The notes under the pieces are model-generated. The model saw nothing but the letters and a program-made list of their open reading frames with translations. It was not told the DNA's origin and made no database searches. Positions 17,065-26,190 of a stretch of 64,000 bases of DNA are shown here, in pieces. A program made the translations under genes and the position numbers. Each line of letters begins with the position of its first letter. Position 1 is the stretch's first letter. Location: assembly GCF_002105285.1 (NCBI RefSeq), contig NZ_MUHR01000010.1, positions 1-64,000 on the forward strand, read 5' to 3'. The DNA comes from Planktotalea arctica (GTDB lineage: Bacteria > Pseudomonadota > Alphaproteobacteria > Rhodobacterales > Rhodobacteraceae).

Positions 17065-17790
17065 ATGGCGTCAGAACAACAGAATTTCTCACGAGCTAAA
17101 ATCGCTGGAACGCAGTCACAAGTTATCAAATATGATATTTTGACTGCTCTGCTTGTTATGGCAGCGCAAGGTTCATCGACACAGGCACGGTTATCACTAA
17201 GGTTATCGCTGGTGATCACCGCGCGCTATAACTGGCGCCTTGGTGTCTTTGCAGTTGGCCAAAAAGAACTGTCGAAGATGTGGGGTGTGACCGAGCGCAC
17301 GGCAAAGCGCGAGTTGGCGCAAATGCGTAGCCTTGGATGGATAACAGTAACAATTCCGTCAGGAAGAGGGCGCGTCACCCAGCATCGGATCAATCTTGAT
17401 ACTATAATAGCCGCGAGCGCGCCGCTGTGGGGGGCTGTGGGGCCAGACTACGCGGCCCGTATGGTTGGTGCACCTGAGCCTGACAGCGCTGCCGCTGAGA
17501 CCAATGTGATCCCACTGCACAAAGCCAACCCGACCGTAGATTTAGGCGATACAACAGGTTGGTCGCAGGTTGCTGCGCGATTACATGTCCAAGACCCATC
17601 CATCTATAACGCGTGGTTTTCGCAGCTCAGCGTGCTGGAGAGCTGCGAAGTGCAGATTACGCTGAGTGCCCCGTCGAAATTTGTTGCGCAATATGTGAGC
17701 AGTCATTTTCTGCGCCGCATACAGGCTGCTTTTGCAGCGCAGGATGGCTACTTGCGCAAAGTGACCATCACGGCGCAGGGCGCGGCTTGA
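17065..17790 (+). CDS. repA: DnaA-like plasmid replicase
   Basis: The product has about 241 residues. The middle contains a winged-helix segment (VFAVGQKELSKMWGVTERTA, then KRELAQMRSLGWITV). The C-terminal ~70 residues resemble DnaA domain I (WSQVAARLHVQDPSIYNAWFSQL..., then ITLSAPSKFVAQYVSSHFL). This combination is known from DnaA-like replicons of Rhodobacterales. The open frame extends upstream to a TTG at 16984, which would leave almost no leader after the promoter, so the ATG at 17065 is preferred. It is divergent from parAB and converges on the histidine kinase gene. Confidence 0.85.
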   Translation: MASEQQNFSRAKIAGTQSQVIKYDILTALLVMAAQGSSTQARLSLRLSLVITARYNWRLGVFAVGQKELSKMWGVTERTAKRELAQMRSLGWITVTIPSGRGRVTQHRINLDTIIAASAPLWGAVGPDYAARMVGAPEPDSAAAETNVIPLHKANPTVDLGDTTGWSQVAARLHVQDPSIYNAWFSQLSVLESCEVQITLSAPSKFVAQYVSSHFLRRIQAAFAAQDGYLRKVTITAQGAA

Positions 17791-17817
17791 ATTCGGCTCT
17801 AAACGGCATTTTGGGGT

Positions 17818-20325
17818 CTATTCGGCTAGGGTTTCTTGCAGGGTGGCGATGCTGTTGTCCAAGGCGGACTGATCTTGCTGTTTTGCGGCTGCCTCAGCCT
17901 CGGACAGCATCTGGCTGAGTTTGATAAAACCGACAATTCCAGTTGAGCCGACTGCGTAGTGGGCCGCGTCCAAGCGTGCAGTCCAAGTGCTTGTGGGGTC
18001 AGATAGAATTTGCAGTGCGGTGCGCGCATCGGTAAGGCTTTGTAGTTTTAGCTCTTGCGCTGTTACGGGGTCCATCAGATCTGTGATGTCCTCGTGATCC
18101 GCGCTTTGGTGCGTCTTAACGTCGACGTGTTCTTTGATGGCTGCGGTGAGACGACCAGCCGTAAGAGGTTTAGCGAGCATCGCATTCATGCCGGATTCTG
18201 ATTTCTGGTTGTGGTCCTGTGAAATAAGGGCTGTTACGCCGAGGATAGTCGTGTTCGCTGATCTGCCTTGGCCAGAGCGTATTTCACGCGTTGCCTCGTG
18301 CCCGTCCATACCGGGCATATTCACGTCCATCAGGATCAGAGAATAGTAGGTGTCTCGTGCGGTCGTGACGGCTTCGTGCCCGAGGGTTACGCAAACAGGG
18401 GTGTAGCCGAGGCGTGACACCATTTCGCGCAAAACGGTGCGATTGATAGGATTGTCGTCCACGATCAGCACTGATGCGGCGGCATTGTGAATAGTTGCGT
18501 CTTGGGCAATGGGGGCAGGGGGTGCCTTGGTTGTTGCGACCTCATTGGGGGCGGTGCCCGGGACCATTTCCAATTCAAGAGTAAAGCGGAAGCTGCTGCC
18601 TTTTCCAAATGTGCTTTGGAGTGCTATTTTGGAATTCATCTGGGCGAGGGAATGTTTGACAATCGACAGACCCAAACCTGTGCCCTTGGTTGAATCATCT
18701 TCGTTGAACTTGGCCTTTTCGAAGCTCTCGAAGATGCGCGCCTGATCTTTTTCTTGTATCCCGATGCCATCGTCCCTGACGATGAAATTAAGCTGGCGCG
18801 TGTTGGCAGTTTTGCCGCGCGTTGCTATCATTTCGACTTTTATGGTGCCATCTTGGGTGAATTTGATCGCATTCCCGATCAGGTTATACATCACGCGTGA
18901 AAAAGCGTCGGGCAGGGTGTGATAAGAGGCATCAACGCCGTCACCAAGAAATTCGGCCGAGAGTGTGTTGTTGTTGGCTGCAGCCAGAGGGATGAGCGCG
19001 TGCTGTATATCCTTCACAACGCGAGAGAGCGTCACGGGAAGCGGTTTTTCTTCTGTCTGGATGAGGCGTGTGTGATCGAGAATGCTGTTCACCTGTTCGA
19101 GCGCGCGATGACTGCATTCGCAAGCCGTTTTGAAAAGCTCGCGGTCTGCGTCGATCAGGTGTTTGGTGTCGATCATATCAAGCGAGGCGATGACACCGTG
19201 CAGGGGGGTCCGCATTTCGTGGCTCATTGTCGCGAGGAAGCGGCTTTTGGCTTCGGAGGCCTCTTTGGCTTCGTCGCGGGATGCTTTCAGCTTGGTTTCG
19301 GCTTCGAGGCGCTCGGAGATGTCGGTCAGGTAGATAATGTAGATATCTTCGTCTTCGGCATCTTTTTGCCAGACGCCTGACATTTCGACCGGGAAGGCTT
19401 GGTTGTCTGATCTGCGGGCCATAAGCTGAATGGTTTCTGATTTGGGGCGATCGCGGTGCAGCAGGAAGCTGGAGAGGCTGCTTTGGTCCAGCAAGGCGTG
19501 GATAAAGTCGATTTCGACAAGATCTTCCCGATCGCCGCCGAAATAGTGCGCGGCAGCCTCATTGCACTGGGTTATCCTGCCCGAGCGGTCGGTGAAGATA
19601 ACTGCCGAGTTGGCGGCGTTCACAGCGTTGGTTACATTGGTTGCGACGCGCGCGACCTGAGCGCTTCGTTTTTCCAGATCCCGCCATAGCAGGAGTGCGA
19701 GAAGGCAGGAGATAAGAACAAACCCGAGAATCACAAAAGAGGTGCCATGAAAGCGCAGGAAAGCGCTGTGCTGGGCCTCGCGTGCACCTGATTGAATTTG
19801 GGACAGGCGCTGTATCCCTTTGGTCGAGAGAGAGCGTACCTGTTTGCCTAGTGCTTTTGCGAGATCGCAGAGTTCTTTGATTTGCGCGGTGGTGGCGCCG
19901 TCCATCGCGTCGATGAGATCGGCCATTTCATTGCGCGCGATCACGATCTTTTCAAAATCTTCTTGAATAACGTCTGTTACGCCGACGCGCGTGAAGGTGG
20001 CCCCCACAACTTTTACGCGGCTATAGAAAATATCAAAGCCTCTTTGTATATTTTCAAATTCTTCGGCGGTGACTTCGACCCCGGCAGGGGAGCTGGGGGT
20101 GATTGGTTCGAGCATTTCAATGGTCATGCCCCGATAATCAACGTCGAGTTGAGACAAGTTCCATCCAAGATTATCAGAAGACGCGAAAGCCAGAAGATCG
20201 ATCTGGGTTTTTATCGAACGCGCGCCGACAAGCAGGATGAAAAAGGCAACAACAAGCAGCGCGAGCAACAGCATAGCTGATAACCTGCGCATCAATAATT
20301 TTCGTTGAGTACGGGGCGATGCCAT
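17818..20325 (-). CDS. Membrane-bound hybrid histidine kinase (PAS-HisKA-HATPase-REC-HPt)
   Basis: The 835-residue product has two membrane helices (about 15-35 and 195-216) flanking a ~160-residue periplasmic domain, then a PAS domain (NAANSAVIFTDRSGRITQCN). The H-box SHEMRTPLHG lies near residue 367, followed by HATPase motifs (NLIGNAIKFT, DDGIGI, GTGLGLSI). A receiver follows with DVNMPGMDG (Asp near 667), and an HPt-like end has HYAVGSTGIVGF (His near 788). It starts 6 bp after the periplasmic-protein gene; a likely target is the LuxR-type regulator encoded on the other side. Signal unknown. Confidence 0.9.
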   Translation of the reverse strand: MASPRTQRKLLMRRLSAMLLLALLVVAFFILLVGARSIKTQIDLLAFASSDNLGWNLSQLDVDYRGMTIEMLEPITPSSPAGVEVTAEEFENIQRGFDIFYSRVKVVGATFTRVGVTDVIQEDFEKIVIARNEMADLIDAMDGATTAQIKELCDLAKALGKQVRSLSTKGIQRLSQIQSGAREAQHSAFLRFHGTSFVILGFVLISCLLALLLWRDLEKRSAQVARVATNVTNAVNAANSAVIFTDRSGRITQCNEAAAHYFGGDREDLVEIDFIHALLDQSSLSSFLLHRDRPKSETIQLMARRSDNQAFPVEMSGVWQKDAEDEDIYIIYLTDISERLEAETKLKASRDEAKEASEAKSRFLATMSHEMRTPLHGVIASLDMIDTKHLIDADRELFKTACECSHRALEQVNSILDHTRLIQTEEKPLPVTLSRVVKDIQHALIPLAAANNNTLSAEFLGDGVDASYHTLPDAFSRVMYNLIGNAIKFTQDGTIKVEMIATRGKTANTRQLNFIVRDDGIGIQEKDQARIFESFEKAKFNEDDSTKGTGLGLSIVKHSLAQMNSKIALQSTFGKGSSFRFTLELEMVPGTAPNEVATTKAPPAPIAQDATIHNAAASVLIVDDNPINRTVLREMVSRLGYTPVCVTLGHEAVTTARDTYYSLILMDVNMPGMDGHEATREIRSGQGRSANTTILGVTALISQDHNQKSESGMNAMLAKPLTAGRLTAAIKEHVDVKTHQSADHEDITDLMDPVTAQELKLQSLTDARTALQILSDPTSTWTARLDAAHYAVGSTGIVGFIKLSQMLSEAEAAAKQQDQSALDNSIATLQETLAE

Positions 20326-20331
20326 AGTGTT

Positions 20332-20814
20332 CTAGTCCGGTGCAATATTGGAAATGGAGACGAGCTGCCAAATGCTACGCGCAAGCGTGATTTCTGTTTG
20401 GAAGGCCGGGTCGGAATCATATGGGTACACCAACCAGTAGGGGCCTTTTTCCCGACGGTTGAAGGGTTCGCCATCCATCAGGCTTGCAACGATTGGCGTT
20501 GTTTCTGTGATTTCTGCGACTGGAATCTGGATGACATAATCGTTGACGGCCGTCAGGGTGACAGTGCCCTCTGTGATGCCTGCAAGGCTGATGATTGCGT
20601 GTAGCGAGGGGCCGGAAAAGGTAATAGAGCCTTCGGTCCAGATTGTTGTCGTTGTAAATTCTTGCTGCGGGAGATTGTCGACGGCGGCTCTATCGAGAAC
20701 AATACTTGCGTCATCGTTTGTAACCGTGAGGCCGTCCTTAGCATGAGCGACGACGGGCAGTGCGGCGAGTGTCAGAATAGTGATTATTTTAACGATTGTG
20801 CGCTTAAGTATCAT
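20332..20814 (-). CDS. Secreted protein resembling the molybdopterin-oxidoreductase fold, partner of the kinase
   Basis: The 160-residue product has a clear signal peptide (ending VVAHAKD). The mature part has the pattern seen in small sulfite-oxidase-fold proteins: an LDRAAVDNLPQQEFTTTTIW segment, a GPSLHAIISLAG segment and PYWLVYPYD. A conserved cofactor cysteine is not visible, so it may bind a ligand rather than catalyse. It is translated immediately before the hybrid kinase, suggesting a periplasmic sensing partner. GAGG precedes the ATG. Confidence 0.55.
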   Translation of the reverse strand: MILKRTIVKIITILTLAALPVVAHAKDGLTVTNDDASIVLDRAAVDNLPQQEFTTTTIWTEGSITFSGPSLHAIISLAGITEGTVTLTAVNDYVIQIPVAEITETTPIVASLMDGEPFNRREKGPYWLVYPYDSDPAFQTEITLARSIWQLVSISNIAPD

Positions 20815-21070
20815 TAGAAGCCTCTTTGACTGATGTGTATTTTCTATCGTTTATAGATATAACCAAAAGTAATAAAACCACTATCTTTCGTATAAATTCA
20901 ATATCTTGCAGATTTATGTGTAGATTTGCTGCGCAAAAGGCGCTTTAGAAATCCTTGTAGCAAAAAAGTGATTTCCGGTGATTGGTTTTTGATCCAGTTA
21001 CGCTTAGATCACCCAAAGTAGTTCAGATGCCACGGTGTAAGAAAGCACTGATTAAGACAAGGATATTGAA
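20815..21070. other. Divergent regulatory region between the sensory operon and the LuxR-type regulator
   Basis: 256 bp, AT-rich, between two divergent start codons. No clear sigma54 or sigma70 element was recognised. Confidence 0.3.
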
Positions 21071-21727
21071 ATGAATGCGATCGACGCGATAGGTACAAGC
21101 CTGTCTGAAAACCAAGCGCTACGGCTCGTTATTGCAGATGATCACAAATTACTCGCAGATGCGGTTGCGTCCACACTGAAGGGTGGGAACGCGTTTGACG
21201 TTGAGTCCTGTTACGACCTCGATTCCTTGCTCAAAACTTTAGCTCAGGAAACATTCGACGTTGTTATGTTGGATTTGCGGATGCCTGGAATGGCAGGTTT
21301 GGAGAGTGTTGGGCAGGTCGTCAAGGCTGCGCGAGACGGTTATGTCGTCTTGTTCACGGGACAGGTTGACAGGCATGTGCTGGACAAGGCGCTGCTACTC
21401 GGCGTGCGTGGTCTGATCCCCAAGACTTTGCCGCTTCGGTCTTTGGGCAGCATTATTGAATTGATTAGCTCGGGGCAAATTTTCGTGCCTGTCGGAGCGG
21501 ATTTTCCGGGGTCTGGCGCTGGCGCAGAGAGCGAACACGGTTTGCATGAAAAAGAGCTGTTCGTGCTGCGGTTGGCGGCCGATGGCAAAACCAACAAAGA
21601 AATCGCCCGCGAAATGGGTTCGACCGAAGTCATTATCAAGATGCACATGCGCTCTATTTGCAAGAAACTCGGTGCACGTAACAGAGCACACGCCGCCATT
21701 ATCAGCCGCGAACGTGCGCTATTGTGA
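21071..21727 (+). CDS. NarL/FixJ-type response regulator
   Basis: The 218-residue product has a receiver domain with acidic pair VIADDHKLLAD and phospho-acceptor in VMLDLRMPGM (Asp near residue 67). The LuxR-type helix-turn-helix (about 158-212) is LHEKELFVLRLAADGKTNKEI followed by IIKMHMRSICKKLGARNRAHA. It faces away from the kinase operon and converges on fliD. It probably takes phosphate from the hybrid kinase's HPt domain; targets cannot be read from the sequence. Confidence 0.88.
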   Translation: MNAIDAIGTSLSENQALRLVIADDHKLLADAVASTLKGGNAFDVESCYDLDSLLKTLAQETFDVVMLDLRMPGMAGLESVGQVVKAARDGYVVLFTGQVDRHVLDKALLLGVRGLIPKTLPLRSLGSIIELISSGQIFVPVGADFPGSGAGAESEHGLHEKELFVLRLAADGKTNKEIAREMGSTEVIIKMHMRSICKKLGARNRAHAAIISRERALL

Positions 21728-21763
21728 TTCTTTAGAGTTTTTTCAAAATTCCGCTATCTTTTG

Positions 21764-23407
21764 CTATCGATCAGCGTTCCACGCGTCCATAAGGGATTCC
21801 ATGTATTCTCCGGTTTCTTTGAGGCTGGCAATCATCGCCTCCATTCTACCAAACTGGATATTGTAACGCTCGGTGAGCATATCCGCTTTGGCCTCGATGC
21901 TGGTTAGCTGTTCCTCGAAGCTTTCCAGATCCAAACCAAGCTCGGTTTCACGGCGCGCAAGCATTCCATTGGCGCCGATCAATAAGTCGCTGTAGCTTTC
22001 AAGCTGATCGACAAGGCTGGTACCATAGCGCACGTTTGTTGTGAGCGCGTCTTCGTTTGCCAGAGTGAATTGCATCCCATACGTGTCGGCTGCAGTCGAG
22101 CGCAACAGGATGTTTCCGTCGCTATCTGTACTAACTGACAAGTCATCGCCATCCAGCGTCGCGCTGCCTGTGTCCGGATCATAAACGAGAAGATAGGTTC
22201 CTGGCTGTGGAGGTGCGAAAGCAAGGCCGCTGACGCTAACCCCTGCGTCATCAGAACTGAATTGTGTCGAGAACAGGGCTTCGGCAATTTGTGGGTTGTC
22301 CTCCATCGCCTTTGCGAGCAGTGTTTCGTCCAAGCTCAACGACCCGTCGCGTTCGGTTTTAACGCCAAGCTCGGCGAGATAGACCGGTGTGTCACCATAG
22401 CCCAAAATGGGTTGTGTCGTTATGCTCCTGACCTTGTTTAGGATGGATTGCGCTGCGCTGTCGCCCGCCAGCGGTCCGGCAGTAGCACCATTTACGCCGC
22501 GCTGGGTTGCTGTGTTCAAGTATGATTTGAGGGCATTTACTTCGTCAATGAAGCCAGCGATCCGCTCACGCACAGAGGTGCTGCTTTCGCTGGAGTTCAG
22601 CGTGGCAGTGCCGAGGCTGTTAAGCGTGATGCGGTGGCCCGGGAACAAATCGTCTATGGTGTTCCCCGAGCGCGTTACTTCAACTCCGTCTACGCTAAAG
22701 GCAGCATCAGTAGCGGCGGAAATATCGGACGTCAGGCCTAGCGGATTTTCGGACGCATCGGTTTGTCCTTCGGTGCCATTGGATGTCAGGCCAAGGGCAC
22801 CTGTGATGGCAGCGATTGAAGCGCTATCGAGCGCATTGCCCAGACCGTCTTTGCTCTTGATGATCAGAGCCATCCCATCGCCTGTGTCGATCAGTGAAGC
22901 CGAGAGCCCGTTTACATCATTGAGCGCGCTGACCAGCCCACCAAGTGTATCGTTGCTGTCATCAATTGTGATGTCTGCAGAGCTGCTCCATTCATCGGTG
23001 TCTAGTGAAAGTGTTCCTGTTGTGATAGCGGAACTGGATGTTACATCTGCGTCGAAACTATATGTTAGAATTTGTGGCGAGGCGAGTGCAGTTACTTCAA
23101 TTATGGCCGAAAGGTCTGACGCAAGCGCCTCTTGGGTGACTTCGATCGAGACTGCAGCGGCGCTTGAAAAAGCGAGGCGAGATGAGGATTCTGCAGTACG
23201 TGTCATGCCGGATTTGAACTGATCAACCTGGCTGGACAGTTGCCCCATTGCGGAAATGGACGTGTTTGCATCTTCAAGGCGGCGCTCAGTCAGAACACGC
23301 TCACCGCCGGTTTCCGCTTCAACGAGGCTGGCGGCCAGGCTTTGCAATTGAAGGCCGCTGCCGTTCTGGCTCAGTGCGGAAAGGATATCGGTCTTGATTT
23401 CAACCAT
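21764..23407 (-). CDS. fliD: FliD, filament cap protein
   Basis: The 547-residue product has the FliD N-terminus (LQSLAASLVEAETGGERVLTERRLEDANTSI), a central part with a flagellin-IN-like motif (FSVDGVEVTRSGNTIDDLFPG) and the FliD C-terminal region (ALKSYLNTATQRG..., a 'LGVKTERDGSLSLDETLL' segment, final helices ERYNIQFGRMEAMIASLKE). It caps the growing filament. AAGGAG precedes the ATG. It is last in a minus-strand unit with two unknown genes, away from fliS. Confidence 0.93.
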   Translation of the reverse strand: MVEIKTDILSALSQNGSGLQLQSLAASLVEAETGGERVLTERRLEDANTSISAMGQLSSQVDQFKSGMTRTAESSSRLAFSSAAAVSIEVTQEALASDLSAIIEVTALASPQILTYSFDADVTSSSAITTGTLSLDTDEWSSSADITIDDSNDTLGGLVSALNDVNGLSASLIDTGDGMALIIKSKDGLGNALDSASIAAITGALGLTSNGTEGQTDASENPLGLTSDISAATDAAFSVDGVEVTRSGNTIDDLFPGHRITLNSLGTATLNSSESSTSVRERIAGFIDEVNALKSYLNTATQRGVNGATAGPLAGDSAAQSILNKVRSITTQPILGYGDTPVYLAELGVKTERDGSLSLDETLLAKAMEDNPQIAEALFSTQFSSDDAGVSVSGLAFAPPQPGTYLLVYDPDTGSATLDGDDLSVSTDSDGNILLRSTAADTYGMQFTLANEDALTTNVRYGTSLVDQLESYSDLLIGANGMLARRETELGLDLESFEEQLTSIEAKADMLTERYNIQFGRMEAMIASLKETGEYMESLMDAWNADR

Positions 23408-23483
23408 GATTGGCAGCTCCTTGTGTGTATAATTAAACGGCTGGAGACGGTGGTTGTTTAGAAAACATCGACGCTAGTGCGTG

Positions 23484-23831
23484 CTACATTCGAAAGCTTT
23501 TGGGTTCGCATTTATAGGTGCTGAGCATTCCGTTGCGTTGCAGCGCTATTTTTCCAGTAACCCTGTTCACGGAAAGTCGTGCGTCCCCCCAGCTTGCTGA
23601 AAAGTGGCTTTTGCTGATGTCGGTAATGACCGCTTTTGGCGGCGCAATAGGTCCAACAACCGTTCCTTGTCCATCCAAGTAAACATCGTTGAAAACGAGT
23701 TCCCTGAAAGGTGCGTTTGTGCCGTTACAATCATAGGATTCCTGTTCGAAGCGGGTCAGGTTACCGCAACTATAAAGGGTGCCGGCGACAAAAAGTGCGA
23801 CGACAGTGAGGCCAATGAACGGATATTCCAT
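23484..23831 (-). CDS. Hypothetical small exported protein before fliD
   Basis: The 115-residue product has an N-terminal hydrophobic segment (FIGLTVVALFVAGTLYSC). LYSC could be a lipobox with an atypical tyrosine at -2. Two further cysteines lie in the mature part (YDCNG and YKCEP) and could form a disulfide. AAAGGA precedes the ATG. It sits 23 bp after the gene upstream and 76 bp before fliD. No family was recognised. Confidence 0.5.
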   Translation of the reverse strand: MEYPFIGLTVVALFVAGTLYSCGNLTRFEQESYDCNGTNAPFRELVFNDVYLDGQGTVVGPIAPPKAVITDISKSHFSASWGDARLSVNRVTGKIALQRNGMLSTYKCEPKSFRM

Positions 23832-23854
23832 GCGATGTCCTTTTTCTCTTGTTG

Positions 23855-24562
23855 TCAGGTGGTGGCTTGTTCGGGCGTTTTGCTTTCATTCGGCAGATCG
23901 GGTTCTTCTTCGGGGGAGGGGGCAGGCATATCCTGCGGCGCGCCTTCTTCTTGCGGGCCCGGTTTGGTATCTGCATTTGCGCTGGCTTGTGCGTCGGTGC
24001 TTGCGTCGTTGGTGGCGGTTTCATCGGGCTGTAAGTCGTCCGGGACAATTTCGCTGATCCCGCGAGCTGTGAGATCATTTGCGATTTGCGCGCTTGTCTC
24101 GAACAGCGTGCCTGCTTTTATGTCGAAGCCTTCGTGGCGGTAGTCTTGAAGCAGTTTCAACCGCATTAGTTTTTCCGGCTCAACCGGAACGACGGATTGT
24201 TCAACGAGTTGATCGGGCGCAGCGGGCCGCAGCATTGGGTTTTCTATCTCCTCAGGAAGCTTGCGGGACTTTTGATCGTCTATTAGTTCGCCAAGAGAAA
24301 TTTTTCCGTCGACCGGCTTGCCGAGGCGGCAGGCAATCGTGCGCGCACGCAGAACCTGAATGCGCGTTGTCAGGATTGCGAGCCGTGTTGCCGGATCCGA
24401 TGTGTCATGCATCATGTCAGAAAGTACCGTAGCGGCGGTTATCGCGGGGGTGTCCGAGAGAAAGTTGAGTAGGCGGGCGGCTATCGCATTGGATTGTCTT
24501 GAGAGAGTTTTGTGGCTGGGCGAGGGGCTGGTGGGTCGCACAGCGAAAGTTTTTTTCGACAT
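23855..24562 (-). CDS. Hypothetical protein divergent from flgB
   Basis: The product has about 235 residues: a basic N-terminus, a helical first half, a segment RLKLLQDYRHEGFDIKAGTLFETSAQIANDL, and a long acidic Pro/Glu/Thr-rich tail. The ATG at 24562 was chosen because GGAGA lies 6 bp before it; a start at 24592 would lie inside the flgB promoter. It heads a unit with the small exported protein and fliD. No family was recognised; its context suggests a flagellar role. Confidence 0.5.
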   Translation of the reverse strand: MSKKTFAVRPTSPSPSHKTLSRQSNAIAARLLNFLSDTPAITAATVLSDMMHDTSDPATRLAILTTRIQVLRARTIACRLGKPVDGKISLGELIDDQKSRKLPEEIENPMLRPAAPDQLVEQSVVPVEPEKLMRLKLLQDYRHEGFDIKAGTLFETSAQIANDLTARGISEIVPDDLQPDETATNDASTDAQASANADTKPGPQEEGAPQDMPAPSPEEEPDLPNESKTPEQATT

Positions 24563-24582
24563 TTTTGTCTCCATCAAGAGTT

Positions 24583-24598
24583 TGGCACTCATCTTGCA
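24583..24598 (+). promoter_or_regulatory. Sigma54 promoter of the flgB operon
   Basis: TGGCACTCATCTTGCA is a perfect match to TGGCAC-N5-TTGC, 39-54 bp before the flgB ATG. Confidence 0.85.
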
Positions 24599-24636
24599 AA
24601 TATCGGACCAGAAACGCAGGAACGAAGACGAAAATT

Positions 24637-25023
24637 ATGAACGCAATCAGAGATCATATTTCCTTCCAGTCAGAAACGCTGTCATTACGCGACGCGCGTA
24701 ATACGATGTTGGCCTCCAACATCGCGAATGCAGCGACGCCTGGATATAAAGCGCGCGATCTGGATTTTGATCGCCAAATGGCGGCGAAGATTGGTGACAG
24801 CCCTGTGCGCAAGGGCGATGCACGGCATGTGGATAATCTGGTTAGTGTAGGTGCTGACCGTGTTCAGTATCGCAAGCCTTTAAATCCTTCTTTGGATGGA
24901 AACACGGTCGAGATGTCAGTGGAGCAGATGGAGTTTTCCGAGAATTCTCTGCGGTACATGACGACGCTTACATTTCTGAACAATAGAATTTCCGGTCTTA
25001 TGACCGCAATTAGGGGCGAGTGA
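24637..25023 (+). CDS. flgB: FlgB, proximal rod protein
   Basis: The 128-residue product has the rod-protein N-terminal motif (NTMLASNIANAATPGYKARD) and the C-terminal heptad region (MEFSENSLRYMTTLTFLNNRI). Its start is set by the sigma54 promoter upstream; an open frame reaching further back crosses that promoter. The stop codon overlaps the flgC start. Confidence 0.94.
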   Translation: MNAIRDHISFQSETLSLRDARNTMLASNIANAATPGYKARDLDFDRQMAAKIGDSPVRKGDARHVDNLVSVGADRVQYRKPLNPSLDGNTVEMSVEQMEFSENSLRYMTTLTFLNNRISGLMTAIRGE

Positions 25024-25442
25024 TGGCAGATCTGAAGAATGTCTTTGATATTGCGGGCCGCTCGATGGCGGCGCAGATGGTGCGGCTGAATACGGTCGCG
25101 TCCAATATCGCCAATGCGGAATCGCGCTCGGGTACGCCGGAGGGCGCATATCGTCCGTTGCGGCCGGTGTTTCAGACGGTTTTCGAGGACGGGATGCGCA
25201 ACGCGGAACGTGCATCTGTGGAAGTGCGCGAGGTTATTTCGCTTAACCGCGATCCGCAGCGTGTGCACGAGCCGGGTCACCCTCTCGCGGATGATGAGGG
25301 TTTTGTCTACGTCGCGCCAGTCGATGTGAATGAAGAGATGGTCGATATGCTGGAAGCGAGCCGCCAGTATCAAAATAATCTGGAAGTCGTCACGACGCTG
25401 CGCACCTTGATGTTGCGAACAGCGAACATGGGCAAGTCATAG
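25023..25442 (+). CDS. flgC: FlgC, proximal rod protein
   Basis: The 139-residue product has the motif MVRLNTVASNIANAESRSG, the YVAPVDVNEEMVDMLEASRQYQ segment typical of FlgC, and a C-terminal helix. Its ATG overlaps the flgB stop (TGATG). A GTG three bases upstream is a possible alternative start. Confidence 0.95.
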   Translation: MADLKNVFDIAGRSMAAQMVRLNTVASNIANAESRSGTPEGAYRPLRPVFQTVFEDGMRNAERASVEVREVISLNRDPQRVHEPGHPLADDEGFVYVAPVDVNEEMVDMLEASRQYQNNLEVVTTLRTLMLRTANMGKS

Positions 25443-25454
25443 GGAGATTGAGCA

Positions 25455-26147
25455 GTGGATGTAGATAGCAAAAGCCTGAGTGCGCAGAACGCACTTCTTT
25501 CCAAGCTCGGGATCAGCACGAATGAAACCAAAAATGCTGAACCAAAAGAAGAGTTGGGGCAAGGGGACTTTCTCAAATTGATGACGGCTCAGTTGCAGAA
25601 CCAAGATCCGTTTGCGCCCATGGACAACGGTGACTTTATTGCGCAGATGGCGCAATTTTCTTCTGTTGCCGGGATTAGCGACATGGGCAAGACTATGACG
25701 CAGATCGCAGGACAGATGGATCAGTTCCGTGTCGGATCCTCTGTCAACATGTTGGGCCATTCGGTCTTGATTCCCGGCAATACAGTGCGGGCGGATGATA
25801 ATGGTGAAGTGCACGGCGTGCTCGAGTTGGAGCGCATGTCGCTTGAGACCCGTGTCGAGTTTCTGGATTCGGAGACTGGTGAAGCGCTGCACACGCTTGA
25901 TCTTGGCGGGCGCGCGAGCGGGATGTCCGGTTTCGAATGGAAAGACCTGCCAGAGGCTTACCGCGATGGCACGCGCAGCATGCGTGTCGATGTGACCGTG
26001 AATTACGGGGATGGTCCCGAAGGACTGACGCCCAACGTTTTTGCAGAAGTGGTTGGCGCCACGGCAGGAATGACGGGGCAGCCGCAGCTTGAAGTTGAAG
26101 ATTACGGCGATGTGAGCGCCGCAGAGGTTCTGCGGTTCCGTCTCTGA
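25455..26147 (+). CDS. flgD: FlgD, hook cap (scaffold) protein
   Basis: The 230-residue product has the N-terminal FlgD motif (QGDFLKLMTAQLQNQDPFAP, MDNGDFIAQMAQFSSVAGI). The C-terminal part is a beta-rich FlgD domain (VEFLDSETGEALHTLDLGG). It starts with GTG, preceded by GGAG. FlgD caps the growing hook. Its size is ordinary, unlike FlgE next to it. Confidence 0.94.
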   Translation: MDVDSKSLSAQNALLSKLGISTNETKNAEPKEELGQGDFLKLMTAQLQNQDPFAPMDNGDFIAQMAQFSSVAGISDMGKTMTQIAGQMDQFRVGSSVNMLGHSVLIPGNTVRADDNGEVHGVLELERMSLETRVEFLDSETGEALHTLDLGGRASGMSGFEWKDLPEAYRDGTRSMRVDVTVNYGDGPEGLTPNVFAEVVGATAGMTGQPQLEVEDYGDVSAAEVLRFRL

Positions 26148-26190
26148 CGCAGCGATTTTCACTGAAACGATATAATTAAGGAGAGAGTAT

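Noticed and set aside
16589-17092. 167-aa minus-strand frame across the origin region
   Set aside because: It crosses iterons and the replicase promoter and has no recognisable protein; the interval is better explained as an origin.
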